Assembly: GCA_039111635.1 (NCBI GenBank)
Contig: JBCAQO010000002.1
Coordinates: 2,294,001-2,358,000, forward strand
Length of the DNA: 64,000 bases
Reading direction: 5' to 3'
Source of the DNA: Heterobasidion occidentale
Taxonomy: Eukaryota > Basidiomycota > Agaricomycetes > Russulales > Bondarzewiaceae
Shown here: positions 1-12,600 of the stretch, piece after piece
Position numbering within the stretch: position 1 is the stretch's first letter
Layout: every line of letters begins with the position of its first letter
The notes under the pieces: generated by a model
What the model was told of the DNA's origin: nothing
Seen by the model: the letters and a program-made list of their open reading frames with translations, nothing else
Databases searched by the model: none
Program-made: the position numbers and the translations under genes

Positions 1-543
1 GGAGATCGAGCGGATGGTCAACGATGCCGAGAAGTACAAGGGTGAGCTACTTCGAGATCTGCAGCGCAAATAAGTCACTTATCTTTCTTTGCTCAGCCGA
101 GGATGAGGAGGCCGCTGCTCGCATCCAGTCGAAGAACAGCCTCGAATCGTACTCGTACAACCTCCGTAACTCTCTCAGCGATGAGAAGCTTGCCGACAAG
201 TTCGAGGCCGCCGACAAGGCCAAGCTCGAGACCGCCGTCAACGAGACCATCTCATGGCTTGACGCTTCGCAGGAGGCTTCGAAGGACGAGTACGAGAGCA
301 AGCAGAAGGAGCTCGAGGCTATCGCCAAGTATGTTTATCTCTCCTCGATCCGTCATGATTCCCTTGTTGACCCTTTATTTTCTCAGCCCCATTATGCAGA
401 AGCTCTACGGCGCTGGAGGTGGTGCTCCTGGTGGCTTCCCCGGCGGTGCTCCCGGCGGCTTCCCAGGTGGTGCACCAGGCGGCTTCCCTGGCGCTGGTGG
501 TGCTGGCGGCGAGGAAGGCCCCAGCGTCGAGGAGGTCGACTAG
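1..543 (+). CDS. Cytosolic HSP70 chaperone, C-terminal end only (5' part outside window)
   Basis: This is the last part of an SSA-type cytosolic HSP70, an ATP-driven chaperone that folds and translocates proteins with J-domain and nucleotide-exchange partners. The sequence shows the C-terminal lid and tail. Residues [13 protein letters not shown] come first, then intron 42-96, then a helical lid segment (start [14 protein letters not shown], through [10 protein letters not shown]), then intron 329-386. The last exon holds a Gly-Gly-Phe-Pro-Gly repeat tail closing with PSVEEVD. The terminal EEVD is the docking signal for TPR co-chaperones such as Sti1/Hop and marks the cytosolic rather than the mitochondrial or ER paralogue. 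Both introns are 55-58 nt with GT-AG ends, and the frame is continuous across them. About 140 residues are visible; the nucleotide-binding and most of the substrate-binding domain lie upstream. Stop is TAG at 541-543. Confidence 0.95.
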
Positions 544-1324
544 GGGCTTTTCTGATTTTCGTCGGTTGCTATCATCGTGTTCTCGCATCTTTTTGTGCTA
601 GCTATTCGTGGACTCACTGTAACGATCAAAAGTAATGACTCATATGTGTACGTTACGATTCGCATTGCATAGAACAAGAATTTCTCTTTCTCTTTCTCGA
701 TGTGTGTCTCTCTTTGAGCTGGAGTGCGAAAACAGATAGCTGGGACGCGTTGGTGGCTGCTGCACGTGTACGCGCGCAAGATTTCTCCTGTCTTTGCCGA
801 GAACTTCGTGTGTCCATAACCACCCCATGCTGCAGAAAAGAGATATAGAAGTGCGACCAGGTGAGTGTTTTTTTCTCATCGTTGTGCCATTCTGCAATCG
901 AGCACCTCGAGAGCATTTTACGTTTCGTCCTCAATTTGGCCTTGTGACATGGACTCACTGCCGACGTGCTCGATTGGAATCCAGCGCCGCGTGCAGGGAC
1001 AAGCGTACGGCGCGAACTACATATCGCATCAAAATGGTCAGGCCTGATGGAGCTTGGTGCTCTGCCCGCTGGGGTCTTGTGCTCGGTCCGAAATCAATCG
1101 CGGGCCTTTTGTCATTAGTCTGCATTCAACGTGGACCCACAAAGCCAAATCCAGTGATGCCCTATCGTCGACGCGTTTGTCGTCACAGCTTGATCCCAAA
1201 CTAGGATACCAGGCTGATCTTCACTCAGACGTTTTATGATCGTATAGCTTTTCCAAGAAGGGCGCCTATAACATCAAGAGACACCTTTGCAGAATCCGAG
1301 CATCCAGCCAACTGCGCAGTCGCT
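544..1324. other. Intergenic region between convergent HSP70 and PhoD genes
   Basis: This is 780 nt between two convergent genes. It contains a pyrimidine-rich stretch around 680-715 that probably belongs to the HSP70 3' UTR. Open frames here (for example on the minus strand between 653 and 958) are short and low in complexity, and resemble no protein I know. I see no RNA gene. Confidence 0.5.
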
Positions 1325-4300
1325 TCATTTGCCGACCACGCTACTCTTCAAGACGCCCGCGTTGACTTTGCCACCGGCCACAGGACGAGAGAGCTTGTTG
1401 GCGCCTGAAAGGGGTGCAGCAATGTGAGCGCCTGTTGTCAAGGCAGGCATCGCAAAGACCTAGACACTTGCCGTTTCTTACAATAAATTGGGCACTCGCG
1501 AAGCCGTTAAGATTCGGGGAACCTAGTGGGTAAACCGCAATCAGAATTCGAAGTTCTGAAAAAGAAAAGTAGAACAGACTGATGTTTTCCATGGCGTAGT
1601 ACGTCGCGGTAAGCGTGGTCGTATTGATGGTGAGCGTGAAGAAGCCACGATAGGACCCTTCGCTCCATTGCAATTCGTCATTGGCTGCCACATATACTTC
1701 GGAGATAGCATTGGCAGCAGCAGGCTGGATACCAGTGCCGAACGCTGAGCCCGATGTGACCGCTGTTCCGGCAAACTCGACCCCTATGGCTCCCTGTCCA
1801 GTTGTAGGGTCATATCTGTATTAAAACGGTAAGCAGGCGCTACTACGGGCATCCGAGGCGTTGATGAGAACCAGCACTTGCCGTGTATCGTTTGGATCTG
1901 TCATGCGGAGCGCGCGCTTGACATGAATAGCTTAGCGGAAGAAGAGGCCTTTACACTCACGGGCGAGATCAGATACCCAGTTGGCGTGACTATCCCCGGA
2001 TAAGATGATCGTGTTGTCAATTTCGTTCTTGTAAAGATGATCAAGAACACGTTGTCGGTTCGCACGATAGCCGTCCCACGCATCCTACGGCAAAGTTTCA
2101 GCGTCAAATTGGAGGTTGAGGCTTGTTCACGCACCAGGTCAACTGTCGCAAAAGGTGCCGGGGACTGAATTTTTGGACGTGTCACATGGAGCCAGTCACT
2201 TACATACGCCCGACTCGTTCAACTGAGTAAAGACAATCTGTTGTCTGCAGGCCAACGCCAAGGTCAGGGTAAGTGGGAGTACAGTGGGTTAGATTCGTTA
2301 TACCCGACGATGCGCCAAATGGATCCCCGTGATTTCGACTGCGACAGCGTGTCGAAGAACCCTGGACATAACCCCACACATGTGATCAAACTGTCACCGT
2401 AAAGAGAAATTCAATGCCTCACAAGTTTCTTGAGAATTGCCCATGAGAGAACGATTCGAGTAAGCAGCAATTGTGTTGACATCTGAAATGATAGCACGTC
2501 GTCGGGGATATCGACACCAGATTACTCATGCTTACATTCTGTGGTTCGAGATGAACGTGTAGTAGTTTATAGGGTAACAACTTGGGCCTACCTGTATTGT
2601 AATAGACCTGTCAATTTTTTCTTAGCACCACAGTAATCTCGAGAAAAGAGGATAAACCTACGTCCGTGAGATCACGATCATATTGTCCTGCAAATATACA
2701 AATCAGTCATGGCCTCCTCTACAGCACGACATGGCGCACGAGTATCAAGCATTGTCAGGTCCTAAAGAACATTACTCTTTGAACTTCGATTGATGTCGAT
2801 AATAAGCACACAATGCTTACAAGAAGCTCGCCAATCTGGAAGTTACGCCAAATCCTCATCTTATCATCTGCTGCGACCTGCCTAATGGGCATCCACTCAT
2901 GATACGCTCGGACAGCAGCCAACTTTCTGTCGGTGAAGCAGGCTCCGGACGGTGAGAAAGAACATCCAATGGAAGTATCGTTCGAGTCTGCTGTTCCTGC
3001 TTTCCACGCGTTGTCAGCAACCTGTCTAAAGTCAGAATCTTTGATTGCTCTGATGATCAAGTCCGACAGACCTCATGGTCGTCCTGTAAAGATGATGGAA
3101 GCAGTGAGCACCTGACAGACTGTGGAATACTGAGACTAACCCTGAATGGAGATTGAAGAAAGAAGAGAAGGGATTATCGGTTTTAAGACTGATCAAATAA
3201 CAACGAAAGCTGGATTTCGTACCAAACGGTGATCCATGGTGCGTTCTGGTGAGCCTGTAGCAGACTGACGTCCGTTCTATACTGATTTAGACGTTGACGA
3301 TAGTCGTGAATGGTTGCAAGCTCTCGACCGAGAACTTCTCTACCGATTCTTGCACTATGCAAATACCAAGGCATCATTGGACGTTGTGGAGCTCAAACCA
3401 CTTAGACACATACCCATTGCCCAATGCTTCGTAGATCTGTGGCACTCCTTATTAGATTCGTGGTTCTAAGGAACGATATGCTAAACTTACGTAGTCCCCG
3501 AGGTGAACGAACAAATCTGCGGAAGTGTTGTGGGTCGCAAACCCGTACGCGTTGAAATAACCTGTTCACAGGCCGTCGAGTCGCATGAAACCAGCGCTGC
3601 AGCAGATTGATGGTCTCACCTTGCTGGAACTGCGAGCAAGAAAATACAGCGAGTGTGAGCTCCTTGCCACCGTTGACCAGACGGGCTGGTGCTATCGGAA
3701 GTGTAAGCTTTATATAATGGCATGTTGCTTTGTCTTACATACTATTTGGGCTCGCAAACGTTCTAGTGACGCCTATTGGACTGGTGCTCGAAGGGTTCGT
3801 ACAGTCAGCAAATAGATACCAGTATTTTGTATCTGCCTTCAATCCAGTGGCCTCGACTTTGACTGTAAAGTCAACATCATACGATGTGAAAGCTTCTCCG
3901 GAGTCAATCGGCGAGCCAGATAGAGAAGGAGATCGGAAGACTTTGTATGATACACAAACAGGAACGCTTTGATCCGGGCCATTCGAAGAGCTGCTCGTCA
4001 CAGGGACAGCACGAGTCCAAAGGAGGACAGACGAGTCGAAGGGGTCGCCCTACAATTTTTTTGGTCATATATCATACAGAATTTCTCTGAATCAAACTCA
4101 ACTTACACTTGCAACTGCGTAAATGGCGATCAGAGATCAGATGATGGATAGATTTCATACGAATGTCCTGGGGACGTACCCGAGTGAGTGAAATTGATTC
4201 CCCCATTCCAGACGAAGGGGCTCTTGGATGTTATAAGAATGACATCGAGACGAATCCGGATGAGAAAGCTTGATACGAACATTACTGAAATCAGCGCCAT

Positions 4301-4562
4301 AAAAGGTGGGATAATGCTCGTCATTGAATTGGCTTGCGGCTTCCACCTGTCTTCGTGCGAGCTGGATAGTTCGCGTATGTATCTCAAGGACATTATGTGA
4401 AAACTAGTTGTCCAATGAGTTATGGGAAAGAACAGGTGATGCAAAAAGTGGACAACATACTTGCGGATGGTCATGGAACGGAGACCTGTAAACCAAATTG
4501 CGGTCCAACAACGTCGTAGCAAATGCGAGAGAACTGTAAGATGCGATGAGGATGAGCCTCAT
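1325..4562 (-). CDS. Secreted PhoD-like alkaline phosphatase / phosphodiesterase, many introns
   Basis: This is a metallophosphoesterase of the PhoD family, which hydrolyses phosphate mono- or diesters. The start at 4562 gives a signal-peptide-like N-terminus (MRLILIASYSSLAFA), so the enzyme is probably secreted or vacuolar; an in-frame ATG at 4613 is less likely. The gene is split into at least ten exons. Readable pieces in order are VEAASQFNDEHYP, the Fn3-like PhoD N-domain (TGLKADTKYWYLFADC), NAPWITVW, DDHE, VADNAWKAGTADSND, SFSPSGACFTDRK, MPIRQVAADDKMRIW, SNRSLMGNSQET, FFDTLSQSKSRGS, YKNEIDNTIILSGDSHANW (metal-binding GDSH) and a C-terminus ending NAGVLKSSVVGK. Two oddities: the W-DDHE junction (near 3222) needs one more G for a GT donor, and the penultimate intron appears to use a GC donor. 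Family assignment is firm; exact exon ends are partly inferred. Confidence 0.85.
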
Positions 4563-5086
4563 GGCGGTCAGAATGGTGATTGTTGCACGTGTGGTGGAAG
4601 CCTTTAAAAGCAACTTAGAGCATCAAGGGTTCTGGCAGGTCTGGCCATTCAACGCCCTAAGACGGAGTTATCTTTTGTTGGATTGATGGACAGCTGACTG
4701 TGGCAAGCTGAGGTGAACTGAATAGACAGCAGATACCCGTCACACGTTCGTCCAGAAGATCATCAATTGGACCAGAGGATACACTTTAATGCGCGAGAAC
4801 TTCGCCAGTAGCTCTCGCCAGAGGATCGAAGCAGGGATGCGTATAACTAGCCAGAAACGTTCGAAGGTGAAGCGCACGGATATGGGCTGCGTAACGTCAC
4901 TTATCAAGGTCATGCAGACGATCACGCACCGCCTCAGGGCCGTCAGCCAACGTGCTCAGCCTTGTGACCAGGGGCGTCGCATGAAGGGACGCGTTCAAGG
5001 AATGTTGTGAGTGACGAGACGTCAATTCCATGAGCTGCCGCAAGATATCTGCGTCAAAGCTTGTTGGACGAACCGATTCCTACAAT
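4563..5086. other. Intergenic region upstream of PhoD gene, downstream of SPB4
   Basis: This 520 nt stretch should hold the minus-strand promoter of the PhoD gene and the 3' end of SPB4. An open frame on the plus strand (4789-5010) and one on the minus strand (4740-4925) overlap each other and resemble nothing I recognise. I do not support either as a gene. Confidence 0.45.
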
Positions 5087-7539
5087 TCACAGATCGGCGA
5101 ATTCTTTATCAAACTCGCTTTGACTTATACCTCCTTTCTTCAGCTTCTTTGCCATCCGCTCTTCCCTCGCTAGCTCCTCCCAGTCGTCGTCGTCGCCGTT
5201 TGGGACCTGTTCGGCCTCTGTTGATTGCTGTTGAGATCGAAGCCATTTTCTTTTCCTGTCCTTCTTCTCCTTCCTTTGTTCCCTTTCCTCTGTTCTGGTG
5301 ATTTTGTTGCTCCACGCGACATTTTGGGATTTGTCCTTGGGTGGCCGTTTCTCGCGCATATCTTGTGAAGATGTGGCTTTAGCTGTGCTGAGTCGTTTTG
5401 CCTCTTGCGCTGTATCTGCGTAAGCGTACAAGCCCCACTAGTGCAGATGAGATGAAATGTACATTCAAGAATTGAGGTGGTGAGATGGCTTACATCAACA
5501 TCAGCATCATTCCAACTGCTTTTGTCCACATTTTTTAATTCCGGCATTCGAGGAAGACGGAGTAAACCGTAGCACCTGGCTGTGCCAACGAGATCAAGAT
5601 CTTTGACTCGAAAGATGTATGAGGCCTCATGTTTGCTGTATGCGCGAACAAGCGACACGAAAGCCTTCGTTGCCTAAAAATATAGAGAATGTTATGACCC
5701 GTATCACAATAGGCAATGAACAACTGACCCTGTCGTGCGAAGAGCGATCTTTTAACAACTCGCTACGGATACTTGACTGGAAGGAGGATACAGCACTGTC
5801 CTCTGGGCGATCTTCGCCTTCTGCTGAGAGTGCGCCATTCTGGAGAATATACTGGTGCTCATGAAGAGGAATCTTTCGAACAGACAAGAAATCTGGACAT
5901 AGCCCAGAGGGTAAGTTAAAAGGGGGATTTCAAATGCCGGTTATGCCGCTCACCGACGTATTCTCGCTCCCGTCCTACAAGCAAGACCCAGGCTCTGCCG
6001 CTCTTACCCGCACGCGCTGTACGTCCGCATCGATGTGAAAATGCTTTCGTATCAGAGGGTGGGTCAAATTGTATGACTACATCAACGTCAGGGAGGTCGA
6101 GCCCTCTTGCGGCAACGTCAGTTGCGAGAAGAATCGACGGAGCCGCCGGTGTGCAGAGAGATGAAGCAAACGAAGATAGAGTATGTGTGCGGGCAGAAGG
6201 TTGAAGATGGCCATGCATAGAGAATAGGGTTGCACTAGCCGGAAGAAACAGAGGAAGAACCTGATAGTCTGGTTTTAGTCTGGGTTGTGAGGGCATATGC
6301 CAAAAACATACGCGATAGAAGTGGTCAACAGAAACGCCGGTTGCAAAATAGATTATGAACCGTGCAGCCCGGTGGTGTGTCACCTCGTGGAGCACTATAC
6401 GAGTGAGTTGTATAAGTTTTTCTGACGGCCGGCACAACATATGAAATATTTTAAGGCTGTGGAATGCATCCTCAGTCAGCAAGTTAGAGCAGAAGCGCAT
6501 ACCGATCATTGAACGTGGGGTAAAGAGGCTTCAAAGGACTGACTTGGCAGGTATCCTGCGCTCTTCGATCGTTTGTCCGCGGCCTTCAGGATCGCTCGCA
6601 AAATGATTTTGAACCCTCTTTGACTGCACTCTAACCACAATTCTGGCAGGATTGCGTAGTCCTACCCGGACAAGCTCCGAAATGGCATCGGCATCTGTCA
6701 TGGTAGCGCTGAACAGACCGGTTCTCCGTTGCTTTGGCAGGTGAGTAAGAATCCGAGTCAAGGCCTGCTGAAACCCCATGTCAAGCAAGCTAAAGCACTG
6801 TTAGTCTTGGGCTGATAGGAAGGCAGGGGGAGCAATAAACATACCGATCTGCTTCATCTAAGACAAGAACATCAAGTTCTTTGACAACCACTGCATCCCT
6901 ACCTTTCCCAAGTAGAAATTCTTCGACACGTCCGGGGGTGCCAATGACAATATCAGCTCCCGTTGAGATGAAGCGCTGAACATCCTGTGCAGGAGTCGAT
7001 TCGGAGGATGAGACGAGAAGAAGAGGAGAGGGATACTCATCCGAAGGAGCTTCGGGAACGCGAAGAGAATCTATAGGAGTGGAAGATACAGGTTGTGAAG
7101 ACAAGAATAGAGTGAAGATAGAGTGTATTTGGGATGCGAGTTCTCTATCCGCTGCGGGTCAGGAACTGAACGTGTATATATGCTGTATAACTTCTGAGCA
7201 CGCACCTGGTAGGGCTTATCACGAGGGCTCCAATCTCATTCTTACGAAGCTTGTTTGGCCGTCGAATCAGACGCTCTAAAATAGGAATAACAAATGCGAG
7301 AGTTTTTCCAGATCCAGTGACTGCTTCTACCACGACGTCTTTGTTTTTCAGGAACAATGGAATGGTTGAAGCTTGGACGGGTGTCATTTGAGTATGCCCC
7401 ATAGATTGTATGACATCAAACCTATCGAAAGAATAAGCGTATATAATCTGCTGAGGCGTAGTGATGCTACTTACACCCATGAAGTCAACGGTACAGGTAG
7501 GGAGGACCATGATCCTGCAATTGCAGTTGAGCCAGACAT
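5087..7539 (-). CDS. SPB4: DEAD-box ATP-dependent rRNA helicase SPB4 (DDX55 orthologue)
   Basis: This nucleolar RNA helicase remodels pre-60S particles during 27S/25S rRNA maturation. I chose the ATG at 7539 because it gives an N-terminus containing [13 protein letters not shown], which splices through a GTAAGT donor directly to FDVIQSMG and the Q-motif [12 protein letters not shown]. Helicase motifs follow in order: I (AVTGSGKT), Ia (SPTR), Ib (GTPGR), II (VLDEADR), III (LFSATMTDA), then in the second RecA domain V ([10 protein letters not shown]) and VI ([15 protein letters not shown]). The C-terminal extension contains [18 protein letters not shown] and a Lys/Arg-rich tail ending [10 protein letters not shown], which is characteristic of Spb4 rather than other DEAD proteins. 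Several short introns interrupt the frame. The next gene downstream on this strand is the PhoD enzyme, with no functional link evident. Identification is secure; a few internal exon ends are approximate. Confidence 0.92.
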
Positions 7540-8016
7540 GTCTGAGTTTGAGATACAATCCAATTGTATGGATAGGTTGTTCCTCAGCTGTGTGATGTCC
7601 CTAAGAGCTGTGATGCCGCTCAGCGCTTAGCGTTGAAACGTTGAAACGTCAAGCTGTTCTCGAAAAAAGGGATCATAAACCTCACCCTGAGGTAGGGTCA
7701 CATGCCTCCACTCGCGCCACCAGTCACAAAACCGACGCCAGTGATCGCGATGCCTCTTTGGCCATGCAATCGAAGTATACCCAAGATTCGATCATCTTGC
7801 GTCGAAGATTGACATAGGATTTTTTCGGGTCATTCTCGCAAAGCTTGACTGCTCCGGGGCGTCCCGAACAGTTGCTGGCAGGGAATTACACAAAACTTCT
7901 CAAAAAGCAACAAGCTGCTAGCGTTTCCTCAGGGAACAGATTCACAACGATCCGCGCTAAGCGGCGAAGGAGTGGCCCCTTCTCACAGTCTTCTCACTCT
8001 CCACAACTTTGATCTA

Positions 8017-8045
8017 CAGTGACTTGCATATCATTCTGCAGGGTC
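8017..8045 (+). repeat. Left terminal inverted repeat of the MITE
   Basis: This arm pairs with 8353-8381. It begins CAGTGACTTGC and continues through a CTGCAG PstI-like core, with one extra G against the right arm. Confidence 0.85.
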
Positions 8046-8352
8046 GGGCTCCCGTAGGTTTTGTTTGTCTTCGCCAAATACGTGACATTTGGCGCCCATT
8101 CGGCTGTCACCCGGACTGCCCGGTTCTTCTTTCAAACATTAGTCTCACGTCGCCCGCGCTCTGCTCTGCACGCCAACACTGGCCTATTCCCTCAAATGCT
8201 CTGTCGTGACACTGGCCATGTTTAGTGTTGCAATCAATGTGTATTTGGATACATCATTGATTGCACAGAATCCAGCGGAGCCACGAGCACCTACTGACAT
8301 CATATGTGACTGGCCGTGACTATTTGGCTACTACAACAAAAACTATGAGAGT

Positions 8353-8381
8353 CGACCTGCAGAATGATATGCAAGTCACTG
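8353..8381 (-). repeat. Right terminal inverted repeat of the MITE
   Basis: This is the reverse complement of the left arm; it ends GCAAGTCACTG and is followed by the TA duplication. Confidence 0.85.
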
Positions 8382-9633
8382 TAAGGAAGCCACTGGCCTC
8401 GGCGAAAGCTGATCTATCGGCAAGAGATTGACTTTGCCGAATCAGTGTTCTAGTGGTCAAGATGGCATGTAAGTATCAAGATTTTTCCGTTTTCCATGAG
8501 GCTTGAGCTTGATGATGTATCTGTGTCTGTTATAGCGTGAACGTGGGACTTCACGCACAAGAAAGCTCTTTTTTTAATGCCGGCGCTCAGCGTTCAGCGC
8601 TTATACACGCGATAGGTGAGCGCCTGTCCGCGTCTATAAATTGAGCATCTGCTCTGATGCAATCGCTTATGACTTACGCGGCCCCCTTTCAGTCAGCACG
8701 TATTGGACGTGTTATCCGAACAAAAGAGGGGCGAATCTTTCACATGTTCACTCCTTGCACTTTCTTTTGTGGACGCAGGATTGCGCTGGCAGTTATATCC
8801 TTCCAAGTGGTGGTCATCATAAAGCCACCTGTGCCTTTTGGCTGACGGCTAAAGGGCACAACACCGCACACGAAAGGCCTGTAGGCAACGTGTACATTTA
8901 GCGTCTACACTCGTCTACATAGAGTCGGAGAAGTCGAACCCTTGCCTTTTTGAACAGAGTTACAGTGCCATTCGGCTGACGCCGTGAGCATACAACCAAG
9001 ATCAACAGGGCGTTGGGACACATGGACCAGCAGTATAAAAGAAAAGGAGGCCTATCCGGGCCATTAATCCGTCCCTCCCGCGCCCCTCAAGACAACCGGC
9101 AATCCTCAGACCTTCTGGACCTCCTCAACAGCGACCTCATCAGAATACGGCTAAATCTCTCGGAATTGGGACGGTACGCCGGCTTCGGTAATCTTGAAAA
9201 GACGGCTAGAGCTTGAGCTGTTTCGTCCGTCCCAGGTTAGAAGTTCAGCACTGTCCGTCTTCCCCCGTTGTCACAAGCCGCTCCAGTTGCCCCGTGAAGT
9301 TATCGTCGACGAAGAGCCGCCGGACACTAACGGGGAAAGGCGATCGTATGCGCGCTGACGGCACTGGCCCGATGGATCTCGTACGCGAGAGAACTGTGCA
9401 GCGCTCGAATTGAAATTGACGACTTGCCGTCGGTGTACAGGCCAAGTTGCCAGGCGCAGACCGCCCATCGTCATACCATGCGCTATCGTCGATCGAGGTA
9501 CGCGGTTCTGGATGATCTCCTATGATCTCTCATATACGACTAATTCGTACTATAACTTCTCCTTCTCCTACCCCCGATCGATCCTTGTCTTCAGCCGCGC
9601 TCCTCCCCGTTCAAGCTCAAGTTCGTTTCTCCT

Positions 9634-12600
9634 ATGAACACTGATTCTTTCCATGCCGCCCACTCTCCAAACCCTCCGTCGTCGAGTGCTCCAATGAGTT
9701 TCAACCCGTCTTTCACCTTCTCGTTCCTATCAAATACTTCTACTCCATCTCGCATGAGCAATCACAGTGACGATAGTGATAGCGACGATGCCACTTCTAA
9801 ATTGCGACGGCCGTCCGTACACTCTCTCTATCTGAACAAGAACAGGGACTGATCTACATGGCCCTTCGCAGATCTGGCGCATGTGCTCATTGCAAGTCTC
9901 TTAAAGTTGAGACAGTACCTTCTTAGTCATCACTTCGATGTCACTGACGAGTTGACATGCAGGTCAAATGCGAATTTCAGCCAGGTCAACAAACGTGCAG
10001 ACGATGTACGACGGGCAATCACGATTGTGTCGTTCGTGGTCGCAAGAAACGGAAGCCTGCACCGTAAGTTTCACCTCCAAGTCATATCATCAGTGTTGCC
10101 GTGTAACATTGAACGTCGTGGCACAGAACTCACGAGGATCTACAAAAGCGCTTTCACAAACAAGATCTCCAGATCCAATCACTGCTCCATGATTTTGATA
10201 AAATGAAATTCGAAGAAAAAATTCGGCAATGGTCAGAAAGGCCCGAATTCAGTAAACATATCACTAGCACTCCACCATACGATGGCCCTGGTGAGTGGCG
10301 ACAAGTGCAGAAACCTCAGACTTGACTTATTTTCATTTCATTGTAGAGTTGTCCCCTGCACCCTATCGCTATTCCCAAGACGACGTCAAGTCGTCAACAC
10401 CCTCAGGGCTCGCTCTCGAGCTAAGAACGAAGAAAGGGCAGCACAGTACTGGAGAAGTGAGCCTTTAACAATGTCATGATGTACCGTCATCAATCTGGGA
10501 ATTCAGGAGGTATTCCTGAGCTGGCACCGCCGGATATCATCACATACGCTGTAGTCGCACCGGAGGAGATCGTCGTGCTTTTTCAAATGTACGTACGCAT
10601 TCCATTCTCTCACTGATCGTATTTTTCACGATGGGTTGGAACCTGCAGTTTCTTTGATAGGATCAATGTGAGTCGCCACGCCATCAATTGGAATAACAGC
10701 CAATCTGGCTTTACACGATAGCCCTTCTTCTCTCTACTCGACCCTGACCTTCATACTCCAGCAAGACTAATATGGGCTTCTCCATTTCTCTTCACCGTCA
10801 GTGAGTATTCTCAACATTCGCGGGCAACGCTGTGGGTTCGATGACTTATCGCTTGTTGTAGTATGTGCCGTTGCCTCACGGTTTTATACAGCAAAGCCTA
10901 ATCTATACGGAATGGCAATGGAGTTTGCTCGCGAGGCTGCTGGGAAGGCTCTTGTTGATGGAGTAAAATCTATCGACGTTTGTCAAGCTTATGTCCTGCT
11001 CGGCGTCTATCCCATGCCTGCAAAAAAGTGGGCTAAGGATCGCAGTTGGTTGTTCATGGGCGTTGGGATCCGGTGCGTATAGGCGGTATACAAATTTTCA
11101 GTCAGCATCTAATCATCATCTTCTATAGCATGGCCCTTGAACTTGGTCTACACTATCATCCTCCGGCTGCGTTACCTGAACGGGAGCGCCTGAATCGAAC
11201 GAGGACTTGGCTAAACCTGTTCTGCGTCGATGGCGCTCATGCAACCATGTTCGGCAAACAGCCTATGTCGTCTTTGAACGATGTTGTCTCACGGTCGTCG
11301 TTCAATTGGTACAAAGCATCCGCCCTCACCCTTCCCTACGACATACACCTGTGTGGATATGTTGACATTTTGTACATCATGACTCGATTTCGCGACACAG
11401 TCGGTCATGACCCTACTGAGAAAGCTGGACAGGTGCGCAGTGAAGGACATATTTTTTTTCGTCTGAATCTTGACTCGCTGTAGGATTTGGATATCACTGC
11501 AACTTGTTTGCATTACGAAGAAGAACTAGCGAAGAAAATGGCATTCTGGTCCCAACGATACGCGGAGGATCGAAATAATTCGGGTTTGTTCCGACGCACC
11601 TTTCGACTGAGGTGCATGTATATTCATGCGCTTCCACATAGATCCATTGTGTAACTATCGTGGCAACACTACCCGACTGTGAGTCATCTCTCTATGATAG
11701 AGTTCTACCTTCTCACTGATTGTCCTTGTCGTAGTATCGCAGCCTATCTCCGATTGGTGGTTCTTTCATTGGGTTTTCCATTTGCGGTGAAGAAGGGGGT
11801 AATGCGCGAAAGCCCGATTGTCCAGAAGGCAGGTTAGGTTACCTAAAAATCAACGTTCAACTAACAGCTAGGATTAGTGCATTGATGTCGCTTTCCTTGT
11901 GATACACATCATAGTTCGTGATCTGTACCCGACAGGCATTCTTCGTTTCGCAATGGAGGTGTGTCTTTTCTCATTGCATCGGATATCATACTCACACATC
12001 TGTTCAAGTCGAATTTCTTGTACGTGGCATTTGCGGCCGCATTCCTTCTCAATGTATATCAAATCTTCCTCTTACTATAATGTATCACTGACTAGCCTTC
12101 AGCTACTACGACCCAAACTCGTACCTCTTCTTGATCTGGCAACGCATCGTAGGATAATAACGGTCGTTCGAGACCTAATCCGTGTCCTGGGTTCTAAAGA
12201 GGTCGTTTGGGATGGGCGCCACACCCCTGCCTTATATTCCAAATTCTTGTCGGCCTTACTGGACAAATACGATCATCCACAGGTGCAAATTGACACAGAT
12301 GGCTCCGTGGAATTTACTCCACATTTCCGCCAAGATCGCCAGCAGACTCCACCCAATATCTATAGCTGGCCTGATACCCCAAGCACAAATGTCCTCATAC
12401 ACGACGAGGCGATTGAGCGTCCCATTGGTACCATCTACCAAACTTCAGGGGACGCCGACATGGATTTCAGCTTGCAATACTTTATGCAGACTACTCAGGC
12501 CCAATCATTGAACTCAACTGCGCCAGACAGCCAAATCCCTGCGCTCGCGGCATCTTCTTTGATGGAACCGGATGGATGGGGAGGATTCAACCACACACAG

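Larger units (their letters stand above)
8017..8381. mobile_element. Tc1/mariner-type MITE, 365 bp, with TA target duplication
   Basis: The two ends are inverted copies of each other over about 29 nt. The left end reads CAGTGACTTGCATATCATTC from 8017, and its reverse complement closes the element at 8381. Both ends are flanked by TA (8015-8016 and 8382-8383). A terminal CAGT with a TA duplication is the signature of Tc1/mariner elements. At 365 bp with no open frame for a transposase, this is a non-autonomous miniature element that would need a transposase in trans. Arms are nearly perfect (one extra G in the left arm near 8042), suggesting a recent insertion. Confidence 0.85.
7540..9633. other. 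2.1 kb gene-free gap with a MITE
   Basis: No convincing protein gene is present between the start of SPB4 and the start of the Zn2Cys6 regulator, which are divergent. It must hold both promoters. A MITE occupies 8017-8381 (separate entry). Open frames such as 8641-8901 or 9213-9413 in several frames are short, overlap each other and match no family I know. The stretch 9490-9630 is pyrimidine-rich (many tct/ccc runs), as is usual just upstream of fungal start codons. Confidence 0.5.

Noticed and set aside
24..635. 203-codon frame across the HSP70 3' end
   Set aside because: It reads through both introns and past the true stop in a shifted frame; tail is repetitive Trp/Arg from the GGFPGG repeat read out of frame.
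8641..8901. Two overlapping plus-strand frames in the gap before the transcription factor
   Set aside because: They overlap in different frames, and neither has a domain or a homologue I can name.
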